64,000 nucleotides of DNA. Origin: Ilyonectria destructans. Lineage: Eukaryota > Ascomycota > Sordariomycetes > Hypocreales > Nectriaceae. The first letter of the stretch is position 1. Each line of letters begins with the position of its first letter. A program made the translations under genes and the position numbers. The DNA lies in assembly GCA_020740775.1 (NCBI GenBank), contig JAHEWK010000046.1, positions 124,001-188,000 of the forward strand, given 5' to 3'. Below are positions 1 to 8,551 of the stretch, in pieces. Below the pieces are notes generated by a model. It was not told the origin of the DNA. It worked only from the letters and a program-made list of their open reading frames with translations, and made no database searches.

Positions 1-690
1 CTGCTGATGTCCGGCGCCGTCGTGCGCCAAGTCAGTCCCAAGTCCGATGCAGCTCCGCAGGCAGCCTTCCGTTTACAGACGGCATCGCGTGTCCCGGCAC
101 CATAGACCAAGGCGCTCAATTTCAGATAAATCCCTCAGTCGACTGCCTCTTCAACATCGTCTCTCTCTGATCCCTACAAATGTATGCAGCACTGTTGAAC
201 AGACAGCAGCCTTCTCATCTATTGTGCTCTTCCTGGCCCAGCAACGCATAGCAATGCTTGCAAGAATACGGAGGAAGGGCTCAAAAGTCTTTGCCCAAGA
301 TATCAACGCCACATCCTTGGATCCTTGTCAGCTACCTACCGGTACATCACGCTCTGGGCAAGTGCAGAGGGTCTCCGCCTAATGCCACTAAAAGTTCAGG
401 GGCTATAGGGGAAGTGTCATTTTTAGTTACTGACTACAGCCTGCTGTGAACGGCCTCTAGTAGCTGGATTCCAGCTATCTAGTCCAGGATGCGATTTACA
501 TCAAAGATGAAGAAGAAAGAAAGAAGTTCCTAAGTGCCCCTGAGCTGTGGACCGATTTCTCATCCCTGGCGAGCATGAGCCTAGTACGTCTTGCGGCACA
601 GCCGCAAGGATATGGGCCCTGGCCTGTGACACCCGTGACAATAGATGCTTAGTTATAATTTGCAATTCGACTTGTTCTCCAGCTATACCT
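1..690. other. No recognisable gene
   Basis: Normal base composition. Open frames of up to 111 codons exist (for example 47-382 plus) but their translations are arginine/serine-rich and show no domain I recognise. No splice pattern or convincing start context was found. Possibly decayed coding sequence whose upstream part lies outside the window. Confidence 0.4.
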
Positions 691-699
691 ATAGTCCAC

Positions 700-840
700 A
701 GCAAGATTGCCGCAGCAAGATTGCCATTATAGGATTGCCGCTGCAGGATTGCCGCTATAAGATTGCCTAGGTTAGCAACTGTCCCGTCTGAACTTTACCG
801 CTATAACATTACCGCTGTAGGATTACCTAGGTCAGCGACT
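700..840. repeat. Degenerate minisatellite, 15-bp unit
   Basis: A unit close to gattgccgctgcag repeats several times with point changes (gattgccgcagcaa, gattgccattatag, gattgccgctgcag, gattgccgctataa). A second-order copy then follows in which gattgcctaggttagcaact reappears as gattacctaggtcagcgact. No coding role is visible. Confidence 0.7.
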
Positions 841-1550
841 GCCACATGGACCAGAGGTACATACTTTCAGATGCCTACCTGGGTTTTACATTGACTGCTG
901 CAATTCACCTGTGCGGTCGTTATTTAGATGTAATTATAGAACTGACCAGGGGTTCGAAAAGGGACCTAAGTAGCTATTTGCGGAATTCTGGTGTCGAAAA
1001 ATGAACACCTATAAGGCGCAGGGCATCGATCAAAGTGCGTGCATGGAAGGGAGCACCGATTGGCGGCAGAGTTACATACCACTCCGGGTATCAGTGCACT
1101 GAAGCATTTCCGAACGGCATGCCGTTCATAATCCGGTAATTTCGAGCACGGATCAGTGGTGCTTGGGGAGACAATCTAGCAGCCAAAAGTGGACCAAAAT
1201 TTCCCACAATACGACTCATTTTTCTTCCTGTTAGGTCCTGGCAAGCGCGTCAAAGTACGACAAAGTCGGTGAAGGGAGTCCAGAAATGGACCAAGATTCA
1301 CGGTGGGGAGAGTAATGCTAGTCCCACTTCACCTCGAGGATGGTACCCATGAGCTAGCCACAGTAATGATTGTGGCAGTGCCACATTGCACCAGATGACG
1401 CGTTGAACTGCGAACGAAAGGCGTCAGTCCAGCACAAACTTTCCAAGTGGTGCAATACACCATTTTGGGGATCTCATAGGTCTCTTTTGTTGTCCTATAG
1501 TTATGTCTAGCGTAAAGTCCAGGCTTGCTAACTTAATATCGCATTTTTAG
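841..1550. other. Non-coding stretch ending in a 3' splice site
   Basis: No gene recognised. The end of the stretch carries a good fungal intron tail: a CTAAC branch-point sequence at about 1528-1532 followed by TTTTTAG ending at 1550. The pseudogene that begins at 1551 therefore probably had an upstream exon here or further left. A 16-bp perfect palindrome lies at 1112-1127. Confidence 0.4.
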
Positions 1551-2399
1551 ACCTCGTTTCAACCTCACCCTTGACGACTATGACGCACGCCCGACATAGC
1601 AGCATCGGCCGTGATATCATCCGCGGTATTGATATCGATCAAAACTACAAGCGAAGCCTCGATACCGCTGCCATTGCCCGGTCCCCCGAGCACAACATCA
1701 CTGAGACTATCCCTCCTCCGAAAGAAGCCTTGGTCGATACTGTCGCATTGCCAGCTACGGCAAAAGTGGAATGAACACTCCGCTAATGCGTAGTGCAACA
1801 ATGGCCTATAGTAGATGTGACAGATACCCAAACACCCCAAAAGCAAACCGAGCTGGATTCCATCGCCGAGCCCAAAGAAGCCGACCTAGCCGAACTTAGT
1901 GCCACGCGCGATATTGTTATAGATCTCGACGAAGTCGAGATTGACTCATTCGAGACTCATCGTGTCGACGAAACCAATGCCACAGTTGATATCTTAGTTA
2001 AATGGGGAAACGGCGAGCAGTCTTGGGAATCCGAATGGAACCTCCGACAACAAGTCCTTGTGCTTATCTACAAGTACTGGGACACTGTCGGTAGACGTGA
2101 TGCGGCCCAGCATAGCCTTCCGGCGGACAACGAAAGAGATCATGGCTTGAGAGGGCAGTATTACGCCTGTCACGCAGAGAAGCAACTTATCGCCTACTTT
2201 GTGAACACCCACGTTGTCTTGACAGAAGACCATTGGCATCTCAGAGAAGCCATACCTCCGGTCATGATTAATAAAGCTCAAATTATAGTGAACAAGTAAG
2301 AGTGCTGGGACTATAAAGCCCTTCGTTACAGCAGTAAATACAGTGCTTAAGCTGGACTTGCAGGTGAAAGAGATTAATAACTACGAATTAGATACTTAA
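1551..2399 (+). pseudogene. Chromodomain-deaminase fusion protein, broken
   Basis: One frame runs from 1551 with in-frame stops TGA at 1772-1774 and TAA at 1784-1786, then is open to a TAA at 2297-2299. The middle (about 1955-2110) reads as a chromodomain: VDILVKW, then the WES tryptophan-glutamate block, a leucine, and a YWDTVGRR helix end as in fungal chromodomains. About 20 residues later comes CHAEKQLIAYFV, the His-Ala-Glu zinc-site motif of fungal nucleic-acid-deaminase-like proteins (I believe the OTT_1508-like group). After the TAA the family's C-x-x-C reads ECWDY, so the second cysteine is Tyr (TAT), a G-to-A change. The C-terminus (VNTVLKLDLQVKEINN) resumes in another frame near 2321 and ends at 2399. 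CAA-to-TAA, CGA-to-TGA and TGT-to-TAT are what RIP would give. Chromodomain confidence is high, deaminase family good, exact ancestral start unknown. Confidence 0.7.
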
Positions 2400-2427
2400 G
2401 GACTTGGAATTTGATGAACTCAATTGA

Positions 2428-2821
2428 CTAACATTTTAGTATTACGTCAGTGATTTGATGAACAACAACGTGGTCGCGGATTTTGTTCCATCTCTCGGAA
2501 TCAGCGAGTACGGCCTGCCCGAGATCTTCACCCAAACAGCCCTGGATCAAGGTACGTGTTGACTTGTAAAGATCGTCTAGTTGTTTGGGGCTGCCTCCAT
2601 TCAGCAAGGACCAGCAATGAAGTGGAAAGAATTGCTTACGTTGTGTTTTCATCTGCCTTTTGCATTTTGAAGCTAAATTGACGATGCCAATTGAGAGCTG
2701 ATTGTACTTGCAATATGTCCTTTGCGGTCTTATCGAGGTCTTTGGCCTTCTCTACTGCCTCCTTGACAGCGGCAAGAGAATCTTGGAGTATGTTCTTGTC
2801 GTTGCGGAGTTTTTCTATCAT
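2428..2821 (-). CDS. Small coiled-coil protein, two exons, function unknown
   Basis: Exon 1 is 2640-2821 and exon 2 is 2428-2590. The 49-bp intron (2591-2639) has GTAAGC at its start, a CTGAA branch-like site and GGCAG at its end. Splicing gives 345 nt, exactly 114 codons plus stop, across a phase-2 junction, which supports the model. The first part is a charged heptad-like helix (MIEKLRNDKNILQDSLAAVK and beyond, up to about residue 45). The C-terminal exon has LDDLYKSTRTLIQGCLG and a His/Val-rich end. The frame stays open upstream of the chosen ATG to a stop at 2915-2917, so the true N-terminus may be longer or come from another exon. I do not recognise the family. It may be the tail of a larger decayed gene, given its ruined neighbours. 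Confidence 0.45.
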
Positions 2822-3105
2822 CGATTCTTTCTCGATGACTTGCTGGACTTCCCCCAGCTCGTTCCCCCGACCAGGCGAAGGGTACGCAGATGGTACAAGA
2901 AAGACGCCAGGGGATTAATGCCCTGTCGCGAGACAAGGTTGATCGCGGAGGCTTGTCTTCTAAGTGAAATGCCAGCCCCGCTTCCCGCCACGCTGGGGTC
3001 ATCGAGCTTCTCGACCCTTCAACGCATAGACAGCACGATCAGTGGTATGGGGCAAACGAAGACGTGTCATTCCGCTAGCCTAGACTCGAACAAGTACAAA
3101 CATCG

Positions 3106-4020
3106 TCATTCCGCCGCCCGCTTCTCCTCCAACAACCGGAGGCGGTCGCGGATTGCAAACTTCCACTCCTTCGTTACCTTGTACACCAGGAGGAGGCCCA
3201 AAATGAAGAGCAGGATGCAGGACGTCACGATCGCCGTGACGCCGACCCAGAGCGCCGCCCCCGTCCAACCGCCCCCGCCGTCTTCCCCGCCCGACACGAC
3301 GACCTGCAGTCCGCTCAGGACCACCGACGTGATCCCGATCACGAACAGGATCGGCCCGTAGAAGCGCGCAAAATACGTCCCGTACTGGTGCTCGACCCTC
3401 TGGAAGTGCGACTTGCCGAGGAGGAGCGGAGCGTATAAGTTGAGCCGCGTCAGGCGGATCTCGCCGTAGGCGTAGCGTAGGGAGACGTCTCGGTCTGCGA
3501 TGTCCCCCAGGCTCGACGTGAAGTTGCAGAACTGCTTCCAGGTGATGTCCGGCGGGACGAGGTATAGGCTGGGGTCCTGGGCGATGCGCAAGTCGGACTT
3601 ATACTTCACGAGATGGTAGTACGTCCGCAGGTAGCCCAGCGCCGCTCGTCGAATGCGTTTAAGTCCACCGCTGCCGGCCTCTATATAGAGATAGTCCCTC
3701 CAGAATGCGTATGACGTGATGTACTGCGGGAGCGGCTTGATGAAGATGCGATTGTGGATCTATACCAGGTGAAGCTTCGGGTCCTCCATCACGACGATGG
3801 TATGCCGTTTTACTAACTGCCAGTAGAGAGGCGATATATTTCCGCTGTCCTGTTTTGATATCCACCAGAGCCTTTTAGCGACCCAGTCTAAATCGTCCGA
3901 GCAGATTTCTCTGGCCAGTAAGTCCTATATCTTGCTTCGGTCCTCCAGAGGCATGTGGGGGTGTCCCGGTACGTGCCGGACTGGCTCGTCTAGCTCCTGC
4001 GTTAGCTGATGCTCTAAAGC
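3106..4020 (-). pseudogene. DUF6601-like fungal membrane protein, broken
   Basis: The frame reads ALEHQLTQELDEP near 4020, then DDLDWVAKRLWW, TIVVMEDPKLHLV, SYAFWRDYLY, RRAALGYLRTYYHL and LVPPDITWKQFCNF, then GEIRLTRLNLYAPLLL and ARFYGPILFVIG with two hydrophobic helices (about 3150-3330) before a charged tail. As I recall it, this is the fungal DUF6601 family (often mis-named subtilisin-like), about 300 residues, role unknown, anchored by two C-terminal membrane segments. Two stops interrupt it: TAG at 3925-3927 and TAG at 3760-3762, the latter where the family usually has Trp (TGG to TAG). The last 168 codons (3106-3609) are intact. The N-terminus above 4020 is unclear: the same frame continues into hydrophobic residues and then a stop. 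Confidence 0.65.
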
Positions 4021-4471
4021 GAAGGGCGGTGTTAGGGTTATTGATATTATCGTAAAGATGAGGAAGCAAAACCCAGTATCGCCAGAATCACGACCTCGTC
4101 TGGTGAGGTTGGGACCAGGCAGAACTATCTTTCATGTCATGTGGTCAGCTGCAGGCAAGATGCATGTGATGACTGTTGAGATACAATCTGCAAAAGTAAT
4201 GGGTACCCACACTGATGCTAGTATGAATGTGGTATATATGCCTGGTCCTTTCAACACTTTTCAACCCCGAAGAAAGGAATTTGGTGACGATTTGTGCGCT
4301 GCATTGGTGATTTGAGGCACTAAGCCTATTCTGTGTACCAACTAATCCCAATATGGCTAGGCGCTAAGCCTAAATTGGGAGGGGTTTTTGACGTAAATTA
4401 CTGCCAAAAACCCCCTTTAGGTATTTGACGGTCAAATACCGTTTTTAACCGTCAAAAACGGAACCCTAGTC
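4021..4471. repeat. Cluster of short perfect palindromes, MITE-like
   Basis: Between 4346 and 4461 four consecutive inverted repeats occur: TCCCAAT/ATTGGGA (4346-4352, 4374-4380), GGGGTTTTT/AAAAACCCC (4381-4389, 4406-4414), GGTATTTGAC/GTCAAATACC with one centre base (4420-4440), and CCGTTTTT/AAAAACGG (4439-4446, 4454-4461). The direct repeat CTAAGCCTA also flanks the first one. The cluster stops where NLR-like coding sequence starts, so it may be a small foldback element inserted into or beside that gene. The upstream part (4058-4315) is open for 85 codons but unrecognised. Confidence 0.6.
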
Positions 4472-5899
4472 CCTAGCGCCGTACCCAACCTGATCAACCA
4501 TTTTGAGGATAAACAGACAACCGAGGGCGAGCTTGGAGAGAAGTGGCAGTGGCATCTACAGCCATTGCAGGCTTTCCTCAAGTCGTCACTTCCAAGGATC
4601 CTAAAGAGATTTCCAGTTATACTCTTTATCGACACACTCAACAAGTGCAGCAAACAATCAGCAGTCAAGTTGATCGAATACCTCAAATATCTACTTAAAA
4701 GCCTTCCGTCTACTGATTCTCGATTCGGTATTTGCTTCTCTTGTCGTCACTATCCCATCCTAGAGCTAGAAGGATGATCGGCCATACTGCTGGACACTGA
4801 AAACCACGCGGATATTACGATATACATTCAAGCCCGCTTCGCAGCTCATCCAGACGCCTATATCGAAAGGCTCATATCCGACCGCGCCCAAGGCGTTTTT
4901 ATGTGGGCACATATTGTCCTGGAGCACATCCTACAGCTGATACGCCAGGGGGGATCGCGGGATAAGATTGAGATTGAGATTAAGCAGACTCCCCAGACTT
5001 TAGACTATCTGTACTGCGGGCTCATTAAGGTTGTAGAAAATCGCTCGGATACCTTGAGACTTATATAATAGATCTGTTTCTCCACGAGGCTGTTGGCAAC
5101 GGGCGAGCTACAATGGGCCATAGCGGTTAATCCTAATTACACTTATAAGTCACTGGATGAATGCTGAAACTCGGATGAATTCATCGCCAAAGATAAGATT
5201 GACAGAAGAATCAACACCCTCAGCTGCAGTCTCGCAGAGATTGTCCCGTCCAATAATGCCCGAATCGTTCAGTTCATCCATCAATCGGTCAAGGACTTTT
5301 TTGTCAATAGCGGATTGATGGCTCTGGACAATACCACAAAAGCGGCCGACCTGGTGGTCCCCGCTACCCACTGCCGTCTATCCCGAACTTGCATCCACTA
5401 TTTCAGGATGGCTGCGCATACTCACGCCCAATCATTCAGCCAGGCAGATATATTCAGGTTCCCTTTTGTTCACTATACAACAAAATCATGGATGTCTCAC
5501 ATAGTGTTGGGCGAGGTGGCAGAGACATCCCCAAGAGGTCTTCTTGCTCTACTTGGATGGCAGAGAGACTCGCTGATCGAATTATGGGTACACACATACC
5601 AGCAAATGGAGCCCAACACTGCTGACTGCCCGCGAAGCGGAACCAAGCTTATACATGTCATATCCAGATACGGATTGGCGGAACTACTATCATGCCTGCT
5701 ACAAGAGTATCAGTTTTGGGAGGAGGCTATATTCAAACCTAGATTGACTTGTCCACTTCTTGCCCCAGTCCACGTCTACTTTGCTCCACTTTTTTATGTA
5801 CGAAATATAACACCAGGAATAAAGTGCTCCTACGAACGATTCTGTAAAGGAGACCCGCTCATATGCAAACCCAGGACCACGCCTGTCCCAGGACCATAG
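4472..5899 (+). pseudogene. NACHT-domain NLR-like protein, broken
   Basis: One frame from 4472 reads VPNLINHFEDKQTTEGE, then FLKSSLPRILKRFPVILFID, the region around Walker B of fungal NACHT ATPases. It continues as FGICFSCRHYPILELEG, ISDRAQGVFMWAHIVLE, YCGLIKVVEN, ICFSTRLLATGELQWAI, IVQFIHQSVKDFFV and a C-terminal part ending at 5899. Such proteins sense non-self and trigger fungal cell death; repeats normally follow the NACHT. The Walker B core that is usually (V/I)DALDECGE reads IDTLNKCSK: four changes, each explainable as G to A. Stops at 4775-4777, two adjacent stops near 5064-5069 and one near 5164 break the frame; the last 194 codons are open. The P-loop half upstream is missing, replaced by the palindrome cluster. 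Family certain, function lost. Confidence 0.8.
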
Positions 5900-5935
5900 C
5901 TGTCCCAGGACTACAGCTGTCTCAGGATCGTCATT
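5866..5935. repeat. Short tandem repeat, about 18-bp unit
   Basis: Four imperfect copies of a unit like ctgtcccaggaccatag (cccaggaccacgcctgt, cccaggaccatagctgt, cccaggactacagctgt, ctcaggatcgtc). The array overlaps the last codons of the NLR pseudogene frame, so the apparent C-terminus CKPRTTPVPGP is repeat-encoded. Confidence 0.75.
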
Positions 5936-6085
5936 ATCCCGGAAGAACACGCCTTCAATGACGAGAATGCAGGATCAAGCACGGCTGTTGGGAGGGCTAC
6001 GAGGAAGCCTTGTACGCAATTTAGCACCAGTGCGCAGAGTCCGCTAGGATTGCATCAAAATTTTGCAATGATCTCGCCCGGCAAG

Positions 6086-6330
6086 CTAAATCCGTCCGTC
6101 ATATCGGGACACGGACGACAAACCTCGGTTCGGACTGGCCGAGATGTCATTTGTTGAAAAATGGGGCGGTATACGACCTGGTCGTGAGGGGTTCTTGCCG
6201 TCAAACTCCGTAATCCGTGCACGGCTTATGTTTGCCTGCTCCCAGGAATTGTCACCGCCCGGGCCCTTCCATTTCACAAAGTACTCAGTCCTCCCTCGTC
6301 GTGACAGAATCTACTGTTTCTATTGGTAAC
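6086..6330 (-). pseudogene. Retroelement chromodomain remnant
   Basis: Reading minus from about 6330, IETVDSV shifts one base into RRGRTEYFVKWKG, then PGGDNSWEQANISRARI and EFDGKNPSRPGR. This is the chromodomain fold signature (FVKWKG, then W-E, then an N..A..I..F helix) with the N-P-x-x-P-G tail typical of the C-terminus of Ty3/Gypsy chromovirus integrases. One frameshift is visible. No LTR or other pol part was found next to it, so it is an isolated scrap; 5936-6085 shows nothing else. Confidence 0.6.
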
Positions 6331-6756
6331 ACCGGGATTTCCTGGCTGTATTGGAGGACCACCCGACAACCCAGCACCGCTTTTACTTCAGGCGAAGCGG
6401 GACATTAACCTAGAGAAGATCGGGCGGTTGATCAAGGAGGGCGAGGAGTTCGACTGGTTCGCAAGTATAACGAAGACTATCAGACAGGATGGATTTGTTG
6501 AGACAGCTTGTTGACGATGGAAGATCTTGATTTCTAGCTAAGGGACGGGCCTAGAGCCCGTCTTTTATACATGATGAAGACGGCTGCTGCCGGAGGCGGC
6601 AGTCCGTCGCCGCCGCACAGGGGCCGGGGCCCCGTGGGTCCCGGTGACCGGGATCGTGGTCACAGGGCCGTCGATGTGGTCTGAGATAGAAAGGAAGTCG
6701 CGTTGTTCGTCTGACACTAGCCTTCCAATACTCAGCTTGTGCTTATAATTTTAGGT
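6331..6756. other. Unassigned, GC-rich hairpin segment
   Basis: No gene recognised. GACGGGC-CTAGA-GCCCGTC (6545-6563) followed by TTTT makes a stable hairpin. 6575-6670 is very rich in GGC/CGG. TTATAATTTTAG just before 6755 looks like an intron end and leads into the hAT transposase piece that follows. Confidence 0.35.
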
Positions 6757-6880
6757 AAATTCGGTGTGATCTGGGAGGTTTTGCTCACAATAGAGTGGCT
6801 TCTAAAGCATCTGGAAGAGTTCAAGGCAAGGCTCGAACCAACTACACTGCATATCCACGTGGACCACATATAAGTGGCCC
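6757..6880 (+). pseudogene. hAT transposase, middle fragment (hAT2, left piece)
   Basis: The translation KFGVIWEVLLTIEWLLKHLE and following resembles the segment of fungal hAT transposases just before the catalytic core's last third. Beyond 6880 the frame loses similarity. Base composition is normal, unlike the adjoining RIP block. The matching C-terminal dimerisation region lies at 26743-26970 in the same orientation, so I read the two as halves of one element split by the nest between them. The region 6880-7000 also carries several atccact/agtggat motifs that recur at 26580-26740. Confidence 0.5.
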
Positions 6881-7085
6881 ATCTCTATTACATCCACTTT
6901 GCCGCGCTCAGCTTACGTAATGATCCACTACATTCGGACCTGAAAGTGGATGTAATGGAGTGGATTTAGGTGGATCTAGGTATAGTGGGATATTCCCTGA
7001 GCTTGCACGGCCTATAGTACTTATTTTTGTATATAATTGCCTAGTAAATCGAGGTACCGAGACTCAAGTTAGCTAAAGTTGATCA

Positions 7086-7107
7086 CCCCCCCCCCCCCCC
7101 CCCCCCC
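7086..7107. repeat. Poly-C tract, 22 bp
   Basis: An uninterrupted run of 22 C at the junction between normal sequence and the RIP-mutated block. It may be length-variable and assembly-sensitive. Confidence 0.9.
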
Positions 7108-8118
7108 AGCTAATCTTATAAACGTTATATAAGAAACTGCCCTATTGAGGCGTTTTTAACAGATTTCCTGCTGTTGTTTTGCAAGAGATAATTTTTTAAC
7201 GATATCAGCTAACTAGCCAGGCTAATAGCACCACCTTAAAGACTGGCTTTTTCGCTATTTTAGAGGCTGGACTTAGTTAGAACGCGCTTATAATACTAGC
7301 TCTTAGCTGTGGGACTTTAGCTGTAATATTTAACGTTATAGCTTACGTAAATAGGCTTATAAGGACTGTATCCTTAGAAATCGTTCTATTATTGCAAGTT
7401 TTACCTCTTTAGGTCTCCAGAATACAGTAAATTATCTATAGCGTAAGTATAAAATACCAGCACCAAAGGGAGAGAAAAAGAGTATAGTACAGCTGAAATC
7501 CTAAGGCGCACTGAAATTAAACCAGCTGATTATTGCCTCTATTTTAAAACTGAATATTAATAAGCCTACAGAATAGAATATTATAAATAGCTTTATTTTA
7601 TACTTTAATAAGTAATACTTTTAGTATATATTAGTTAAATTAATTGTCAGTAGTAATTAGTCTTTTTTCTTCACTAAGAACTCTATCCTCCGAGAAATCT
7701 TTAACTATTTAAATCCCTCTATTTCGATCTAATATACTAACTTAAGTGCTACAGCTGTATAAAATTATAATTAGGGTTCTAGAGGCTTATTGTTACTTCA
7801 GCTTAATAATCAGTGGGGAGGTTCTTAATATTCTATATACTCTTAGTGTGAGTCTAGAGAAGATTAGCTATTTTACACTTAATAATACTGAAAATAATAA
7901 TACTGCAATAGAGGTTATTAGTGCTGAATTTGGGTTTAATAGCTAACTATACTGAGGATACTATATTAGCTATATAATTAACTTATCAGCTAAGGTACTC
8001 TTATTTAGTAAAAAAGCCAGTATATTTAAGTAGTAATTATTAGATATAGAAGTATTATCTAATACTAAATACACTTAATAGTATAAAAAAGAACTAGTTA
8101 GTAAGTTATATAATATTA
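7108..8118 (+). pseudogene. hAT transposase, N-terminal part (hAT1, RIP-mutated)
   Basis: Heavily stopped, but translation still shows IFNYLNPSISI near 7700, then SLEKISYFTLNNTENNNTAI and VISAEFGFN (7850-7940), then YIINLSAKVLLFSKKA (7965-8030) and KELVSKLYN just before the E1 insertion. These match the hAT transposase block around GYFTLDNA..NDTA, the SAEFGF segment, the HIINL helix and GKLHN. The reading continues on the far side of E1 at 16308. A target duplication (8114-8118 tatta) marks where E1 landed. The left end of the element was not located; the poly-C at 7086 is close to it. Confidence 0.75.
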
Positions 8119-8551
8119 TATTACAATCTATACTATATAGACACCTAGCATTATATACACTCTATAAATTTCCTCTAATTAAAATTACCCTATAACAGCT
8201 TATACTGTATATAAAAAACTTATCTATAAGCTGCTACAGCTTATATATAAGCCTCTATAACTTACTTATAATTTTAAGGCTTACTGCTATAAGCCTTATC
8301 CAGCACCTTAATATATAGATATATATTTATTAGTACTTTTCTAGACCTTTAGCTTTTAATATAATTTAGTTACCTTAATTACCTTAACTTACTATATATT
8401 ACTATACTTAACTATTACCAGATATAATATTTACCCAGTAAGTAATACCCTAATCTATCTGCTAATATAAACCTACAGTTTATCTACTAGTAACTACTCT
8501 CTTATCTACTCTATACTATATATATAGCAGACTAGAAGTATAACTATTATA
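8119..8551 (+). repeat. E1 5' LTR
   Basis: 433 bp. Aligns end to end with 15875-16307; differences seen are nearly all C/T or G/A. Followed by tattaaaagctcttattt, a stretch that E2 also has (as the complement tattaatagcttttattc) after its 5' LTR. No standard tRNA primer site was recognised there. Confidence 0.93.

Noticed and set aside
1112..1127. Perfect 16-bp palindrome gaacggcatgccgttc as an operator site
   Set aside because: A palindrome of this length is expected about once by chance in 64 kb and nothing nearby supports a site.
4381..4461. CRISPR-like or riboswitch-like structure at the palindromes
   Set aside because: The arms differ from each other, there are no spacers of regular length, and the context is a eukaryotic genome.
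7086..7107. Poly-C tract as a telomere or origin feature
   Set aside because: It is a plain homopolymer without TTAGGG-type repeats; more likely slippage at a transposon junction.
7746..7946. 66-codon ORF in the AT-rich block as a small gene
   Set aside because: Its sequence (YFTLNNTENNNTAI, SAEFGFN) is part of the decayed hAT1 transposase, with stops on both sides.
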